Of a stretch of DNA of 64,000 nucleotides, positions 52,740 to 60,837 are shown one piece after another; the first letter of the stretch is position 1, and every line of letters begins with the position of its first letter. The position numbers and the translations under genes were made by a program. The notes below the pieces were generated by a model. The model was not told the DNA's origin. It worked only from the letters and a program-made list of their open reading frames with translations, and ran no database searches. Source of the DNA: an uncultured Ruminococcus sp. (GTDB lineage: Bacteria; Bacillota; Clostridia; Oscillospirales; Ruminococcaceae); contig CAMBLM010000003.1 of assembly GCA_945868475.1 (NCBI GenBank), forward strand, positions 124,001-188,000, written 5' to 3'.

Positions 52740-53459
52740 ATGAGGATAGCAATTTGCGATGATGAAAAATTTTTTCGGAACGAACTGAGAGCGCAGCTTG
52801 ACAGGTATGCTGCGGAATTCGGGTACGACTTTGCCTATTCGGAATTTTCATCGGGAGATCAGCTTTTGACGAGTGATATCGGGTTCGACCTTATATTTAT
52901 GGACTACCGAATGAGCAGCATCAACGGCATCGACACCGTTGAAAAGCTTCGCAGGAGAAATGACAGGACTGCCGTTATTTTCATCAGCAGCTGCCGCGAT
53001 GCGGTCTTTGGCAGTCTGCGCGTTCAGACGCACCGTTTTCTTGTCAAGCCGCTTGAATTTGATGAGCTTTGCGAAGCACTCGATTCGTTTATGGTCAAGT
53101 ATAATTCCACGGCGTATGTCTTAGTATACGATGAAGAAAACGACCTTATGAAGCGCATACCCGAATGTGATATAATATATGCCGAAGCAGACAACACCTA
53201 TTGCAGGGTCGCCGCCGTGAACGGCTGTTATTTATACAGAAGCACCCTCTCCGAGCTGGCAAAGTCGTTACAGTCGGATTTTTTCTACCGTTCGCACCGC
53301 TCTTATCTTGTGAATATGAATTATGTGGAAAATTATTCGCGGACGGAGATAGTTTTTGAAAACGGCGAGAGGGCTTCGCTCACGAAAACGAAGCATCTCG
53401 ATTTTCAGAAAAAGTATATGGCTTTCCTTAAACACGGCAAAAGGGAGCTGATGATATGA
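52740..53459 (+). CDS. LytTR-family response regulator
   Basis: A 239-residue AgrA/VirR-like regulator. The receiver domain has the acidic pair in AICDDE, phosphoacceptor D55 in LIFMDYRM and K in FLVKPLEF. The C-terminal LytTR DNA-binding domain has IIYAEADNTYCRV, FYRSHRSYLVNM and the closing ASLTKTKHL. I chose ATG 52740, 3 bp after GGGGCGGTG; GTG 52734 is possible. It is coexpressed with the histidine kinase that overlaps it by 4 bp. Such pairs often sense peptides. Confidence 0.9.
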   Translation: MRIAICDDEKFFRNELRAQLDRYAAEFGYDFAYSEFSSGDQLLTSDIGFDLIFMDYRMSSINGIDTVEKLRRRNDRTAVIFISSCRDAVFGSLRVQTHRFLVKPLEFDELCEALDSFMVKYNSTAYVLVYDEENDLMKRIPECDIIYAEADNTYCRVAAVNGCYLYRSTLSELAKSLQSDFFYRSHRSYLVNMNYVENYSRTEIVFENGERASLTKTKHLDFQKKYMAFLKHGKRELMI

Positions 53460-54751
53460 TATATCTCCTGACTGTTTTACACACTGCCGCTGACTTTTTC
53501 ACCGTGTATAATTTGTGCAGGCTTGCCGAGCTTGTGACCGACCGCAGAGGTAAGCGCAGATATATCCTGCCTGCGGTCTATATTATTTTATCGGCGGCGT
53601 ATTTTTTTATCCATACTGCTTTGACGAAGCCTCTGCTTGATATTCTTCTGCTGGCGGCGGCATATATCTGTCTGTATTTGTGCGTGAAAAGAGCATCGGG
53701 CTGTGGGATACTTCGGACTGTCTATATCGTGCTTATGTATCTTTCTGCAGATTCGCTTCTCCTATCGCTCGCCGAATGTGCGGTGAGCATTTTCCGTGAG
53801 GATTATTCCGATCCGTATATAAGATCCGTGCTGTCGCTGATAAACGGCGTACTGCTTTTCCTCGCCATACATAGGATAGACAGAGAGCAGAACCCGTTCC
53901 GACGGTTCGATGTGATACCTAAGCATATTTATATTCTGATACTGCTTGCGCTGTTTTTCAGCGGCGGATTGATAGAAAGCCTGCTGACGATAACAAATAT
54001 CCGCGTCCGGGTGACGCTGAGCCGCGTATTCACGGTGATAAGCATAGTTCTGCTGATATTCATTATAAATTCGCTCGTTTTTTACTGCATATCAAAAGTG
54101 TATCTTGAAAATGTTTCGTCAATGCTTGAAAAGCAGGTGAATGTTCAGGTCGGTTACTATAAAAAAGCCGACAGGCTCAATAACGAGCTTCGCAATTTCC
54201 GCCACGATTATAAAAATCATCTGCTCTGCGTTCAGGGACTGCTTGACGGCGGTGAATATGACGAAGCCAAGAACTATATCCGCAGTATAACGCTTCGGCA
54301 GACAGCATCGGGCAGAGAATTTTCGTCGGGAAATACTATCGTGAACGCTATTCTTGCCGACAAAGCAGAAGCCGCTGAGTGCATAGGTGCAGAACTGCGT
54401 TTTCAGGGCATCGTGTATGAAGATATCCCTGCCGTTGATGTCTGCACGATATTCGCGAACGCTCTCGACAATGCTCTTGAAGCTTGTGAAAAGCTCACGG
54501 GTGCTGAGCCGAAGATGATTTCGGTAAAATGCAGTTATGTAAAGCACATTCAGTTCATAAACATAACAAATCCGACCGCGGAGAATGTGACGATCGTCAA
54601 CAACTCTGTTCAGACCTCCAAGGAGGACAAAAACTCCCACGGCATAGGACTTTACAACATTCGCAGGACCGTTGAAAAGTATGACGGTGAGTTTGATATT
54701 TCCTGTGAGGGTGGAATGTTTATGCTTGATGTTGGTTTTAAGGTATATTAA
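53456..54751 (+). CDS. GHKL sensor histidine kinase (AgrC-like)
   Basis: A 431-residue kinase with six N-terminal membrane helices (about residues 1-215, including YLLTVLHTAADFFTVYNL and LILLALFFSGGLIESLL), then a coiled dimerisation segment with NFRHDYKNHLL (phosphorylatable His near residue 255) and a GHKL ATPase with NALDNALEACEKL and GIGLYNIRRTVEKYDG. The topology matches AgrC/ComD-type peptide receptors. The ATG at 53456 overlaps the regulator's stop. A terminator follows at 54755. Confidence 0.9.
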   Translation: MIYLLTVLHTAADFFTVYNLCRLAELVTDRRGKRRYILPAVYIILSAAYFFIHTALTKPLLDILLLAAAYICLYLCVKRASGCGILRTVYIVLMYLSADSLLLSLAECAVSIFREDYSDPYIRSVLSLINGVLLFLAIHRIDREQNPFRRFDVIPKHIYILILLALFFSGGLIESLLTITNIRVRVTLSRVFTVISIVLLIFIINSLVFYCISKVYLENVSSMLEKQVNVQVGYYKKADRLNNELRNFRHDYKNHLLCVQGLLDGGEYDEAKNYIRSITLRQTASGREFSSGNTIVNAILADKAEAAECIGAELRFQGIVYEDIPAVDVCTIFANALDNALEACEKLTGAEPKMISVKCSYVKHIQFINITNPTAENVTIVNNSVQTSKEDKNSHGIGLYNIRRTVEKYDGEFDISCEGGMFMLDVGFKVY

Positions 54752-54754
54752 AAA

Positions 54755-54793
54755 ATGCTGCCGCAGAAATGAACTGCGGCAGCATTCGTTTTT
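54755..54793 (+). terminator. terminator of the LytTR operon
   Basis: ATGCTGCCGCAG pairs with CTGCGGCAGCAT around AAATGAA, then TCGTTTTTAT. The stop codon of the opposite ohyA gene is at 54801-54803. Confidence 0.88.
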
Positions 54794-54800
54794 ATCCGTT

Positions 54801-56576
54801 TCAGATAACATTATATTCCTTGAGTATCTTCTCAACATCTGTTCCTTTGATCTTTTCGAGAAGCTTTTTGAGCGCAAATCTTTCGATAAGGTTATAGTTC
54901 ATATCGGTGATCTTTTTGCCGTCACGGAGCTTTACCGTTGCATCGAGCAATGCACGGATATCGTAAACGCTTCCCCATACTTCGGGTACGCCTCTGTCGA
55001 TATTGAGGAGGGTATAAACTGCTTCCATACCTGTACGCATTGAATACTCGGTGGTGAAGATGGTATCGCGCTTTGTTTCGGCGAACTGTCCGAGGAATGC
55101 GAAGTTTACTGCGCCCTGCGGAACAACATCGGGGCGGTCGCCGTATTCACGGGGCATAAAGAATGCTGTGATATAAGGCATCATGCAGGGAACTGTATTT
55201 GCACTGTGCTCGGCGAGGTCTTCGATCTCATTCTCGGGAACGCCGATATGATAGAGCCATTCCATACAGATCTCTTTGCCTGTGCAGTCACGCATCGGCT
55301 TCTTTACATAGTCACCGATCTTATCGGAGAAGAGCGCATATACCCAGACAAGGCACTGATCCTTAGGCTGACTTCTGAACTGCGGCTGGCGGTTTATCGT
55401 CCAGCTCAAAAGCCACGATGAATCCTTAGCGGTGACGATGCCGCCCGTTACGACCTTGCCCGAGAATGGGTCACGCTTGCAGATATTCTTGATATAAGGG
55501 ATAATGCGCTGGTCGAGAGTTGTGACTGTTGCGCTCATCCAGTTTGTCTGTTCGGGGTCGGAGCAGAACTTATCGGGGTGACCGAACGACGGATCCTGTG
55601 CGGCGATCTTTTTCCACATATCCCAGCCGCCGCCTTTTTTGATCTCATAATTATAAGGAGCAGGTGTGGTCTGGCTGCCGATAGAGGAGTTCTCAACGCA
55701 GCCGCCGTTGGTAATGAACACGAGGTCGTTTTCGGTAAGGTCGATGGATTCCTCATTGCCGTCACGGATAACATCTATGCGTGTTGCTTGCTTGCGTTCG
55801 GGTGTGCAGTCGAACTCAACGTTGACTACCTTTACGCCGAAGTGGAACTGAACGCCGAAGCTTTCGAGGTACTTCACCATAGGGAGTATCATTGATTCAT
55901 ACTGGTTATACTTTGTGAATCGGAGAGCCTTGAAGTCGGGAAGTCCGCCGATATGGTGAATGAAACGCTGGATATAAAGCTTCATTTCGAGTGCACTGTG
56001 CCAGTTCTCGAATGCGAACATCGTGCGCCAGTAGAGCCAGAAGTTCGAGTTGAGGACTTCATCATCGAAAACATCGGTGATGCGCTTGTTCTGGAGTTCC
56101 TCATTCGGTGTGAAGAAGAGCTTCATTATCTCCATTGCGCCCTTGTCGGATATGTCGAATTTTCCGTCTGTGTGAGCGTCCTCGCCCCTGTTCACGGTCG
56201 CACGGCAGAGCGAATAGTTCGGGTCAGCCTTGTTGAGCCAGTAGTATTCATCGAGAACGGAAACGCCCTCTGTTTCAATAGACGGTATCGAACGGAACAA
56301 ATCCCACATTACCTCGAAGTGGTTGTCCATTTCACGTCCGCCTCTCATAACATAGCCGACGTTCTCAAACTTCCAGCCGTCGCAGGCACCTCCTGCGATC
56401 TGCTCTTTTTCAAGGATATGAACGTGTTCGCCCTTCATCTGTCCGTCACGGACAAGGTAGCAGGCTGCTGTCAGAGCGGCAAGACCGCTTCCTACGATAT
56501 ATGCTGACTTTCCGTCAACGCCCTCAGGCTTCAAAGGTCTTGCAAATGCTTCGTAATTTCCGCTTGAATAATACAT
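54801..56576 (-). CDS. ohyA: oleate hydratase
   Basis: A 591-residue FAD-dependent fatty-acid hydratase (MCRA family) that turns oleate into 10-hydroxystearate. AYIVGSGLAALTAACYLVRD is the FAD-binding start, then HILEKEQIAGGACDG, GYVMRGGREMDNHFEVMWDLF, FAFENWHSALEMKLY, FITNGGCVENSSIG, and GQFAETKRDTIFTTEYSMRTGMEAVYTLL near the end. It detoxifies unsaturated host or diet fatty acids in gut bacteria. The ATG at 56576 has GGAGGTAA upstream. A TetR regulator gene lies upstream on the same strand and may control it. Confidence 0.95.
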   Translation of the reverse strand: MYYSSGNYEAFARPLKPEGVDGKSAYIVGSGLAALTAACYLVRDGQMKGEHVHILEKEQIAGGACDGWKFENVGYVMRGGREMDNHFEVMWDLFRSIPSIETEGVSVLDEYYWLNKADPNYSLCRATVNRGEDAHTDGKFDISDKGAMEIMKLFFTPNEELQNKRITDVFDDEVLNSNFWLYWRTMFAFENWHSALEMKLYIQRFIHHIGGLPDFKALRFTKYNQYESMILPMVKYLESFGVQFHFGVKVVNVEFDCTPERKQATRIDVIRDGNEESIDLTENDLVFITNGGCVENSSIGSQTTPAPYNYEIKKGGGWDMWKKIAAQDPSFGHPDKFCSDPEQTNWMSATVTTLDQRIIPYIKNICKRDPFSGKVVTGGIVTAKDSSWLLSWTINRQPQFRSQPKDQCLVWVYALFSDKIGDYVKKPMRDCTGKEICMEWLYHIGVPENEIEDLAEHSANTVPCMMPYITAFFMPREYGDRPDVVPQGAVNFAFLGQFAETKRDTIFTTEYSMRTGMEAVYTLLNIDRGVPEVWGSVYDIRALLDATVKLRDGKKITDMNYNLIERFALKKLLEKIKGTDVEKILKEYNVI

Positions 56577-56640
56577 AAGATTACCTCCTGAAAGATCGTG
56601 TGTTATGTCTTGTTGTTTAGTTTTCCCTTTCGGTAACTAT

Positions 56641-56669
56641 ATATTATCTCAAAGTGAAAATTTTTTCAA
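56641..56669 (-). promoter_or_regulatory. promoter of ohyA
   Basis: On the minus strand TTGAAA (56669-56664) and TAATAT (56646-56641), 17-bp spacer. A possible operator was not resolved. Confidence 0.65.
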
Positions 56670-56680
56670 TAAACAGAAAT

Positions 56681-56711
56681 GCCCCTCTGATAAGTTCTTT
56701 ATCAAAGGGGC
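56681..56711 (-). terminator. hairpin between tetR and ohyA
   Basis: GCCCCTCTGATAA pairs with TTATCAAAGGGGC. It probably ends the tetR transcript, so ohyA has its own promoter. Confidence 0.75.
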
Positions 56712-56754
56712 AAAACAGATTATTTTTTTATCATTTAAGTAATTTTGATAAAAA

Positions 56755-57315
56755 TCACTTGTTAGTCTTAAATCGTTCAAGCGCCGCGGTAACATTTCCG
56801 CTCATAACAACGGAAAGGTCGTCGATTATCACGTGAGGGTCGTCTTTCATACCACGCTTTACCCAGTCGAGCATAAGTCCGACAAAGGCGTACTTGTAAA
56901 AATCGGCGATGAACTTTTTGTCCTCTTCACGGACGTTCATTCCTGCGGATTTTTCCTCGACAACGCCGATAAGGAGATCATAGGTCAGCTTGTAGAGGTA
57001 AATCTCGACCTGCTCACGGCTGACGGAGTGATAAACGTTCAGTATGAACGGCTTGTTGTCAAGAACGGCTTCAAATATCTGCAAAAAGCCCTGCTGCCAG
57101 GTGTCATAGGTCTTTTTGCCCTCGAGAGCCTTTTTGGCGTCCTCAACGCAGCACCATTCGATAAGATCATAGATATCCTTGAAGTGATAATAAAAGGTCA
57201 TACGGTTGATACCGCAGTCCTCGGTGATGTCATTGATAGTGATCTTTTCAAGCGGTTTTTTGAGAAGCAGATTTTTCAGCGAAGCTTCAAGCGCACGTTT
57301 CGTTACCTGTGACAT
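56755..57315 (-). CDS. TetR/AcrR-family regulator
   Basis: A 186-residue repressor-type protein: N-terminal helix-turn-helix ITINDITEDCGINRMTFYYHFKDIYDLIEW (family-typical FYYHFKDIYDL), and a C-terminal domain of the kind seen in the DhaS-like group (FILNVYHSVSREQVEIYLYKL). It lies directly upstream of oleate hydratase, and regulation of that gene by unsaturated fatty acids is a reasonable inference but not shown. The ATG at 57315 follows GGAAAGGA. Confidence 0.85.
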   Translation of the reverse strand: MSQVTKRALEASLKNLLLKKPLEKITINDITEDCGINRMTFYYHFKDIYDLIEWCCVEDAKKALEGKKTYDTWQQGFLQIFEAVLDNKPFILNVYHSVSREQVEIYLYKLTYDLLIGVVEEKSAGMNVREEDKKFIADFYKYAFVGLMLDWVKRGMKDDPHVIIDDLSVVMSGNVTAALERFKTNK

Positions 57316-57399
57316 TGTTCCCGACCGTCCTTTCCTTTTAAGGCTGTTATTATTTTATCATCGGTTTCGGGGTTTGTCAAGGAAATGGTAATATAGTAT

Positions 57400-57428
57400 T
57401 TGACATTGTGGTATAATTATGATATAAT
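57400..57428 (+). promoter_or_regulatory. consensus promoter of the Phd/RelE pair
   Basis: TTGACA at 57400-57405 and TATAAT at 57423-57428, 17-bp spacer. Confidence 0.82.
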
Positions 57429-57455
57429 ATGACTACCAATAGAGGAGGCGATTTT

Positions 57456-57752
57456 ATGATGAATTCAATTTCTATACGACCGTCTAAAGATATACGCAAT
57501 AATTATGCGCAGATATCCGCTTTGACAAGAGAAAATCCGGTCGCAATTACCGTAAACGGCAAAGAAGATACTGTCCTGCTCAGCCACGAGGAGTATCAAA
57601 ACACGGTTCATTATATTTCGGAGCTTGAAGAAAAGCTCGCTGTTTATTCTCACCTTGCGCAGAGTATGGACGATATAAAGCTCGGCAGAGTTAAGAATTC
57701 TGATGAGGTATTTGACGATCTGTTAGTTGAATTGGAGAATTTGGATATATGA
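57456..57752 (+). CDS. Phd/YefM-type antitoxin
   Basis: A 98-residue antitoxin. The N-terminal part SISIRPSKDIRNNYAQIS-ALTRENPVAITVNGKEDTVLLSHEEYQ is the Phd/YefM DNA-binding fold, followed by a helical toxin-binding tail. It would neutralise the toxin encoded next and repress the shared promoter. ATG 57456 follows AGAGGAGG. The stop overlaps the toxin start by 4 bp. Confidence 0.88.
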   Translation: MMNSISIRPSKDIRNNYAQISALTRENPVAITVNGKEDTVLLSHEEYQNTVHYISELEEKLAVYSHLAQSMDDIKLGRVKNSDEVFDDLLVELENLDI

Positions 57753-58072
57753 AGTGCAATGTAAAATTCACCGAAACCGCAAATGCCGATCTGAGAGATA
57801 TTGCCTTATACATTGCTGAACGTTCAAAGGATAAACAGCCTGCAATACGCTTTGTAAAAGCTGTTCGGGAGAAGTGTATGATCCTCGAAACAGCACCCGA
57901 AAGCGGAGCATTGCCGAAGGACAGGGTACTCATAAGCAGTGGTTACAGATTTCTTGTTCACGATAATTATTTGATTTTTTATTATTATACCAAAGAGGAC
58001 AATACTGCATACATAACTGCGATCTTTAATGCCAAGCGTGATTATATGCGAGTGATGAAGAAATTTATTTGA
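57749..58072 (+). CDS. RelE/ParE-family toxin
   Basis: A 107-residue toxin of the RelE/ParE superfamily: KFTETANADLRDIALYIAERSKD, a FVKAVREKC helix, and a C-terminal beta sheet with GYRFLVHDNYLIFYYYTKE and AIFNAKRDYMRV. RelE members cut mRNA on the ribosome, ParE members block gyrase; the motif does not settle which. Partner of the Phd-type antitoxin, overlapping by 4 bp. Confidence 0.88.
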   Translation: MKCNVKFTETANADLRDIALYIAERSKDKQPAIRFVKAVREKCMILETAPESGALPKDRVLISSGYRFLVHDNYLIFYYYTKEDNTAYITAIFNAKRDYMRVMKKFI

Positions 58073-58079
58073 TCTGTCG

Positions 58080-58110
58080 GGCATCTGTTGAAAAAGGCAG
58101 ATGCCTTTTT
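58080..58110 (+). terminator. terminator of the Phd/RelE pair
   Basis: GGCATCTG pairs with CAGATGCC, followed by TTTTT. Confidence 0.85.
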
Positions 58111-58203
58111 CACTTTTATAATAGTATACTCTCGGCAGTAGTTGTCCCACCATACGGGGAATAACAAGTCCGAGAGTATTTTTATAAAAATTCTGAAAAA
58201 GTC

Positions 58204-58232
58204 TTGACAATACGTGTGATACGTGCTACAAT
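58204..58232 (+). promoter_or_regulatory. promoter and likely operator of hicAB
   Basis: TTGACA at 58204-58209 and TACAAT at 58227-58232, 17-bp spacer. Two direct ATACGTG units lie in the spacer, a plausible HicB-binding site. Confidence 0.7.
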
Positions 58233-58257
58233 ATAATTACAGAAAGGAGGAACGGAG

Positions 58258-58446
58258 ATGCCGCTGACACCCAAGCAGATGATCAAATTTCTAAAAGAAA
58301 ACGGATTTGAGGAAGTACGTCAAAGAGGTTCACATGTATTCCTTGAAAATTCAAAAACAGGAAAACAAACCACCGTTCCTATGCACTGCAAAGACCTTGG
58401 AAAAGGACTTGAACAGAAGATACTCAAAGACGCAGGACTTAAATAG
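58258..58446 (+). CDS. hicA: HicA-type toxin
   Basis: A 62-residue dsRBD-like mRNA interferase. KQMIKFLKENGFEEVRQRGSHVFLENSKTG is typical, with the catalytic histidine at residue 26 in GSHVFL, and IPMHCKDLGKGLEQKILKDAG-like PMHCKDLGKGLEQKILKDAGL at the end. The toxin gene precedes the antitoxin, the usual hicAB order. ATG 58258 follows AAAGGAGGAACGGAG. Confidence 0.92.
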   Translation: MPLTPKQMIKFLKENGFEEVRQRGSHVFLENSKTGKQTTVPMHCKDLGKGLEQKILKDAGLK

Positions 58447-58491
58447 TCCTGCAGAGTATTGCATATAATTATATTGATAGGAGGACTTTTT

Positions 58492-58890
58492 ATGAAAAAT
58501 AAATATTGTTATCCCGCTGTACTTCAAAAAGATGAAAACGGATATGCCGTATGGATCCCTGATATTGACGGATGCAATTCTTTCGGAGAAACCATTGCAG
58601 AAGCTGTTGCAAGTGTAAATGAAGCTCTTGGTTTATGTATTGAAGTTATGACAGAAAAAGGAAAAGATATCCCCGAACCGTCTAATCCCGAAGATATTAA
58701 GCTTGAAAAGGGACAGTTTATTGCTATCGTTGAGTTCGATTGGATCGAATATCAGAAAAAGTATTGTTCAAAAGCTGTAAAAAAGACGCTTACAATTCCG
58801 ATGTATCTGAATGAACTTGCTGAAAAAGAGCATATCAATTTCTCCTCTGTGCTTCGTGAAGCTCTTGAAAACCGTTTGCATATACAATAA
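58492..58890 (+). CDS. hicB: HicB-type antitoxin
   Basis: A 132-residue antitoxin. The N-terminal domain is the degenerate RNase H-like HicB fold (YPAVLQKDENGYAVWIPDIDGCNSFGETIAEAVASVNEAL), and the C-terminal TIPMYLNELAEKEHINFSSVLREALENRL looks like a ribbon-helix-helix DNA-binding domain. It neutralises HicA and represses the promoter. ATG 58492 follows AGGAGGAC. Codon use is AT-richer than in neighbouring housekeeping genes, as expected for transferred DNA. Confidence 0.92.
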   Translation: MKNKYCYPAVLQKDENGYAVWIPDIDGCNSFGETIAEAVASVNEALGLCIEVMTEKGKDIPEPSNPEDIKLEKGQFIAIVEFDWIEYQKKYCSKAVKKTLTIPMYLNELAEKEHINFSSVLREALENRLHIQ

Positions 58891-58894
58891 AAAA

Positions 58895-58927
58895 ATCCCG
58901 TTCGGTGCTACCAACACCGAACGGGAT
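58895..58927 (+). terminator. terminator of hicAB
   Basis: ATCCCGTTCGGTG pairs with CACCGAACGGGAT, preceded by an A run and followed by AATTTG. Confidence 0.85.
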
Positions 58928-59038
58928 AATTTGAAGATATGCAATAGCAATCTTAGTAGTGTTTGATTATTATAGCATATCCTCTATATAAAGTCAAGCA
59001 TTCTGCTTATGGTCTGAGAACCGAGGAGGAGCGAATAT

Positions 59039-60211
59039 ATGATCAAGAACTCAAAGCGTAAAGACGGACGTGTTAAGTCGGCTGTATATATCGGTGACGG
59101 CAAATACAAGTACGTTTACGCGGCTAACAACAAAGAACTTTCACAGAAGGTACAGGAGCTGAAAATACAGCTTGGCAAAGGCATTGACATAACCGCCGAA
59201 CTGGATACTTTCGGGGAGTGGGCGGACCGTTGGTTAAAGCTGAAAAAAGCCGAGGTATCAAACGGCAGATACAACACCTACACATACCGTGTAAGAAACC
59301 TTGAACCGCTCCGAAAGGTACAGATCGGCAAGATAAGAGCCGCCGATATACAGGAATTAATACTTGATCTTGCCGCAGAGGGTTATGCCGAAAAGACTTT
59401 AAAGGACGTAAAAAACACCGCAAGTCAGGTCTTCAAACTGGCTATCAGTAACCGTGTCATTGACTTCAACCCTGCAGAGCATATAAAGATACCTACAACA
59501 GCAGAGCAGGCAGAGCCGCGCCGAGCCCTTACCGAAGAAGAACAGCAATGGATACTTGCACCCTCGGAAAACAGAGGGCATCACGCCGCAATGATAATGA
59601 TGTTTGCGGGACTGCGCCGAGGAGAGCTGATACCGTTGCTGTGGTCGGACATTGACCTCGATAACGGCACTATCAATGTAAATAAATCTGTTGAGATGAT
59701 AGACGGCAAGAGTGTTGTAAAGCGAGGGGCAAAGACCGAGGCAGGAGAACGCATCGTTTATATTCCCAAAGTGTTGGTAAATTATCTTTCGGGAGTTGAC
59801 CGTCAGAATAATCTGCTTGTCTGCCCCTCTTCGAAAGGTACAATGCTCACCGACAGCGGTTGGAAGCGTATGTGGGACAGCTATCTTGCAGAATTGAACT
59901 TCAAATTCGGCAACTTCGATAATATTATCGTAAATGACCCCAAAACAGGACAACCTCAAAAATATCAGAAACCGAAGAGCAGGTTTGCTCCGAAGAAGAT
60001 ACCTTTTGTTATCCCTCGGATCACAGCGCATTGGCTGCGGCATACATTCATCACTATGATGTATATGGCGGGGGTGGATCTGCTTACCGCCAAGGAACAG
60101 GCAGGTCATGCCGATGTTCAGACCACAATGGAAATTTACACGCATCTCGATAAAATTTACAAGGCAAAACAAATTTCTAAGCTTGATGAGTATTTAAGTA
60201 AGATAGGGTAA
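59039..60211 (+). CDS. tyrosine-type site-specific integrase
   Basis: A 390-residue integrase. An N-terminal arm-binding domain (about residues 1-55) and SAM-like core-binding domain (60-150) precede the catalytic domain. The catalytic set is visible: Arg in GLRRGE near 190, Lys in the following beta hairpin, HWLRH near 330, GHADVQT near 356, and the nucleophile Tyr in YTHLD near 367. It is complete and close to the Tn916/phage type. The start ATG 59039 follows GAGGAGG. It points at the 3' end of tRNA-Pro 140 bp away, the usual attachment site. No excisionase or phage genes accompany it. Confidence 0.92.
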   Translation: MIKNSKRKDGRVKSAVYIGDGKYKYVYAANNKELSQKVQELKIQLGKGIDITAELDTFGEWADRWLKLKKAEVSNGRYNTYTYRVRNLEPLRKVQIGKIRAADIQELILDLAAEGYAEKTLKDVKNTASQVFKLAISNRVIDFNPAEHIKIPTTAEQAEPRRALTEEEQQWILAPSENRGHHAAMIMMFAGLRRGELIPLLWSDIDLDNGTINVNKSVEMIDGKSVVKRGAKTEAGERIVYIPKVLVNYLSGVDRQNNLLVCPSSKGTMLTDSGWKRMWDSYLAELNFKFGNFDNIIVNDPKTGQPQKYQKPKSRFAPKKIPFVIPRITAHWLRHTFITMMYMAGVDLLTAKEQAGHADVQTTMEIYTHLDKIYKAKQISKLDEYLSKIG

Positions 60212-60215
60212 GAAA

Positions 60216-60269
60216 TTTTGACCCACATTTTGACCCACATCTTTTGAATTTTTGCCCCATTTTTGCCCC
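60216..60269 (+). repeat. tandem repeats between integrase and tRNA-Pro
   Basis: TTTTGACCCACA twice in tandem (60216-60239), then TTTTTGCCCCA and TTTTTGCCCC (60249-60269). Short direct repeats just behind an integrase gene could be arm-type binding sites. Confidence 0.6.
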
Positions 60270-60305
60270 TTTTGGTGATGTTTCCAAGCAACAAAACAGC
60301 AAAGC

Positions 60306-60351
60306 AAAAAATCCGCAAACCACGGTAAAACCTTGATTTGCGGACTTTTTT
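60306..60351 (+). terminator. terminator of the integrase gene
   Basis: TCCGCAAA pairs with TTTGCGGA, followed by CTTTTTTA; it ends just before the tRNA 3' end. Confidence 0.75.
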
Positions 60352-60354
60352 ATT

Positions 60355-60431
60355 TGGTCGAGGTGACGGGACTCGAACCCACGGCCTCTGCGTCCCGAAC
60401 GCAGCGCTCTACCAAACTGAGCCACACCTCG
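60355..60431 (-). tRNA. tRNA-Pro (anticodon CGG)
   Basis: On the minus strand CGAGGTG ... CACCTCG acceptor, D arm GGCTCAGTTTGGTAGAGC, anticodon loop TTCGGGA, T arm GGGTTCGAGTCCC, encoded CCA. The adjacent integrase gene makes it a likely attachment site. Confidence 0.95.
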
Positions 60432-60460
60432 ATATATGCTGCTTCAAATACAGCGTTAAT

Positions 60461-60489
60461 ATTATACAACATAAATCCGAAAAAGTAAA
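60461..60489 (-). promoter_or_regulatory. promoter of tRNA-Pro
   Basis: On the minus strand TTTACT (60489-60484) and TATAAT (60466-60461), 17-bp spacer. Confidence 0.65.
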
Positions 60490-60567
60490 GAGGTTTTACA
60501 AAATTTTTTTATATTTTTTTGCAGGCCTTTCCCGATGATATTTCTGTGCGAATTGACTGTCAAAATA

Positions 60568-60596
60568 TTGACTTAAAGGGCATTTTAGGATATACT
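60568..60596 (+). promoter_or_regulatory. promoter of the TerY triad
   Basis: TTGACT at 60568-60573 and TATACT at 60591-60596, 17-bp spacer. About 240 nt lie between it and the terY start, filled by a long palindrome. Confidence 0.65.
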
Positions 60597-60602
60597 AATA
60601 TT

Positions 60603-60784
60603 ATATGGCTGCATCTAAAAACCACCGGCTAAAGCCTTAGCGCCTTATCTGCTTGCAGATTTTCCGTCATCTTGCATATGAATTTCTTGACATACGGCAG
60701 TATGCCTGCGAAATTTCTATATGATCTGACGAAAGATCCGGCTGTGCATCTGAGGCACTATGGTTTTTAGATGCAACCATATAT
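60603..60784 (+). repeat. long palindromic element in the leader of the triad
   Basis: ATATGGCTGCATCTAAAAACC at the left pairs with GGTTTTTAGATGCAACCATAT at the right; inside, CGTCA...CATATGAATTTC pairs with GAAATTTCTATATGATCTGACG, closed by CATACGGCAGTATG. About 182 bp, almost fully self-complementary, without a frame. Either a MITE-like insertion or an RNA structure. Confidence 0.7.
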
Positions 60785-60837
60785 AATGAGGTAATTCTTT
60801 ATTTCGATAAATTCTATATACAAAGGAGATAACAACT

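Noticed and set aside
60177-60425. Minus-strand frame overlapping tRNA-Pro and the integrase end
   Set aside because: It covers a tRNA, has no motif and arises from the tandem repeats.
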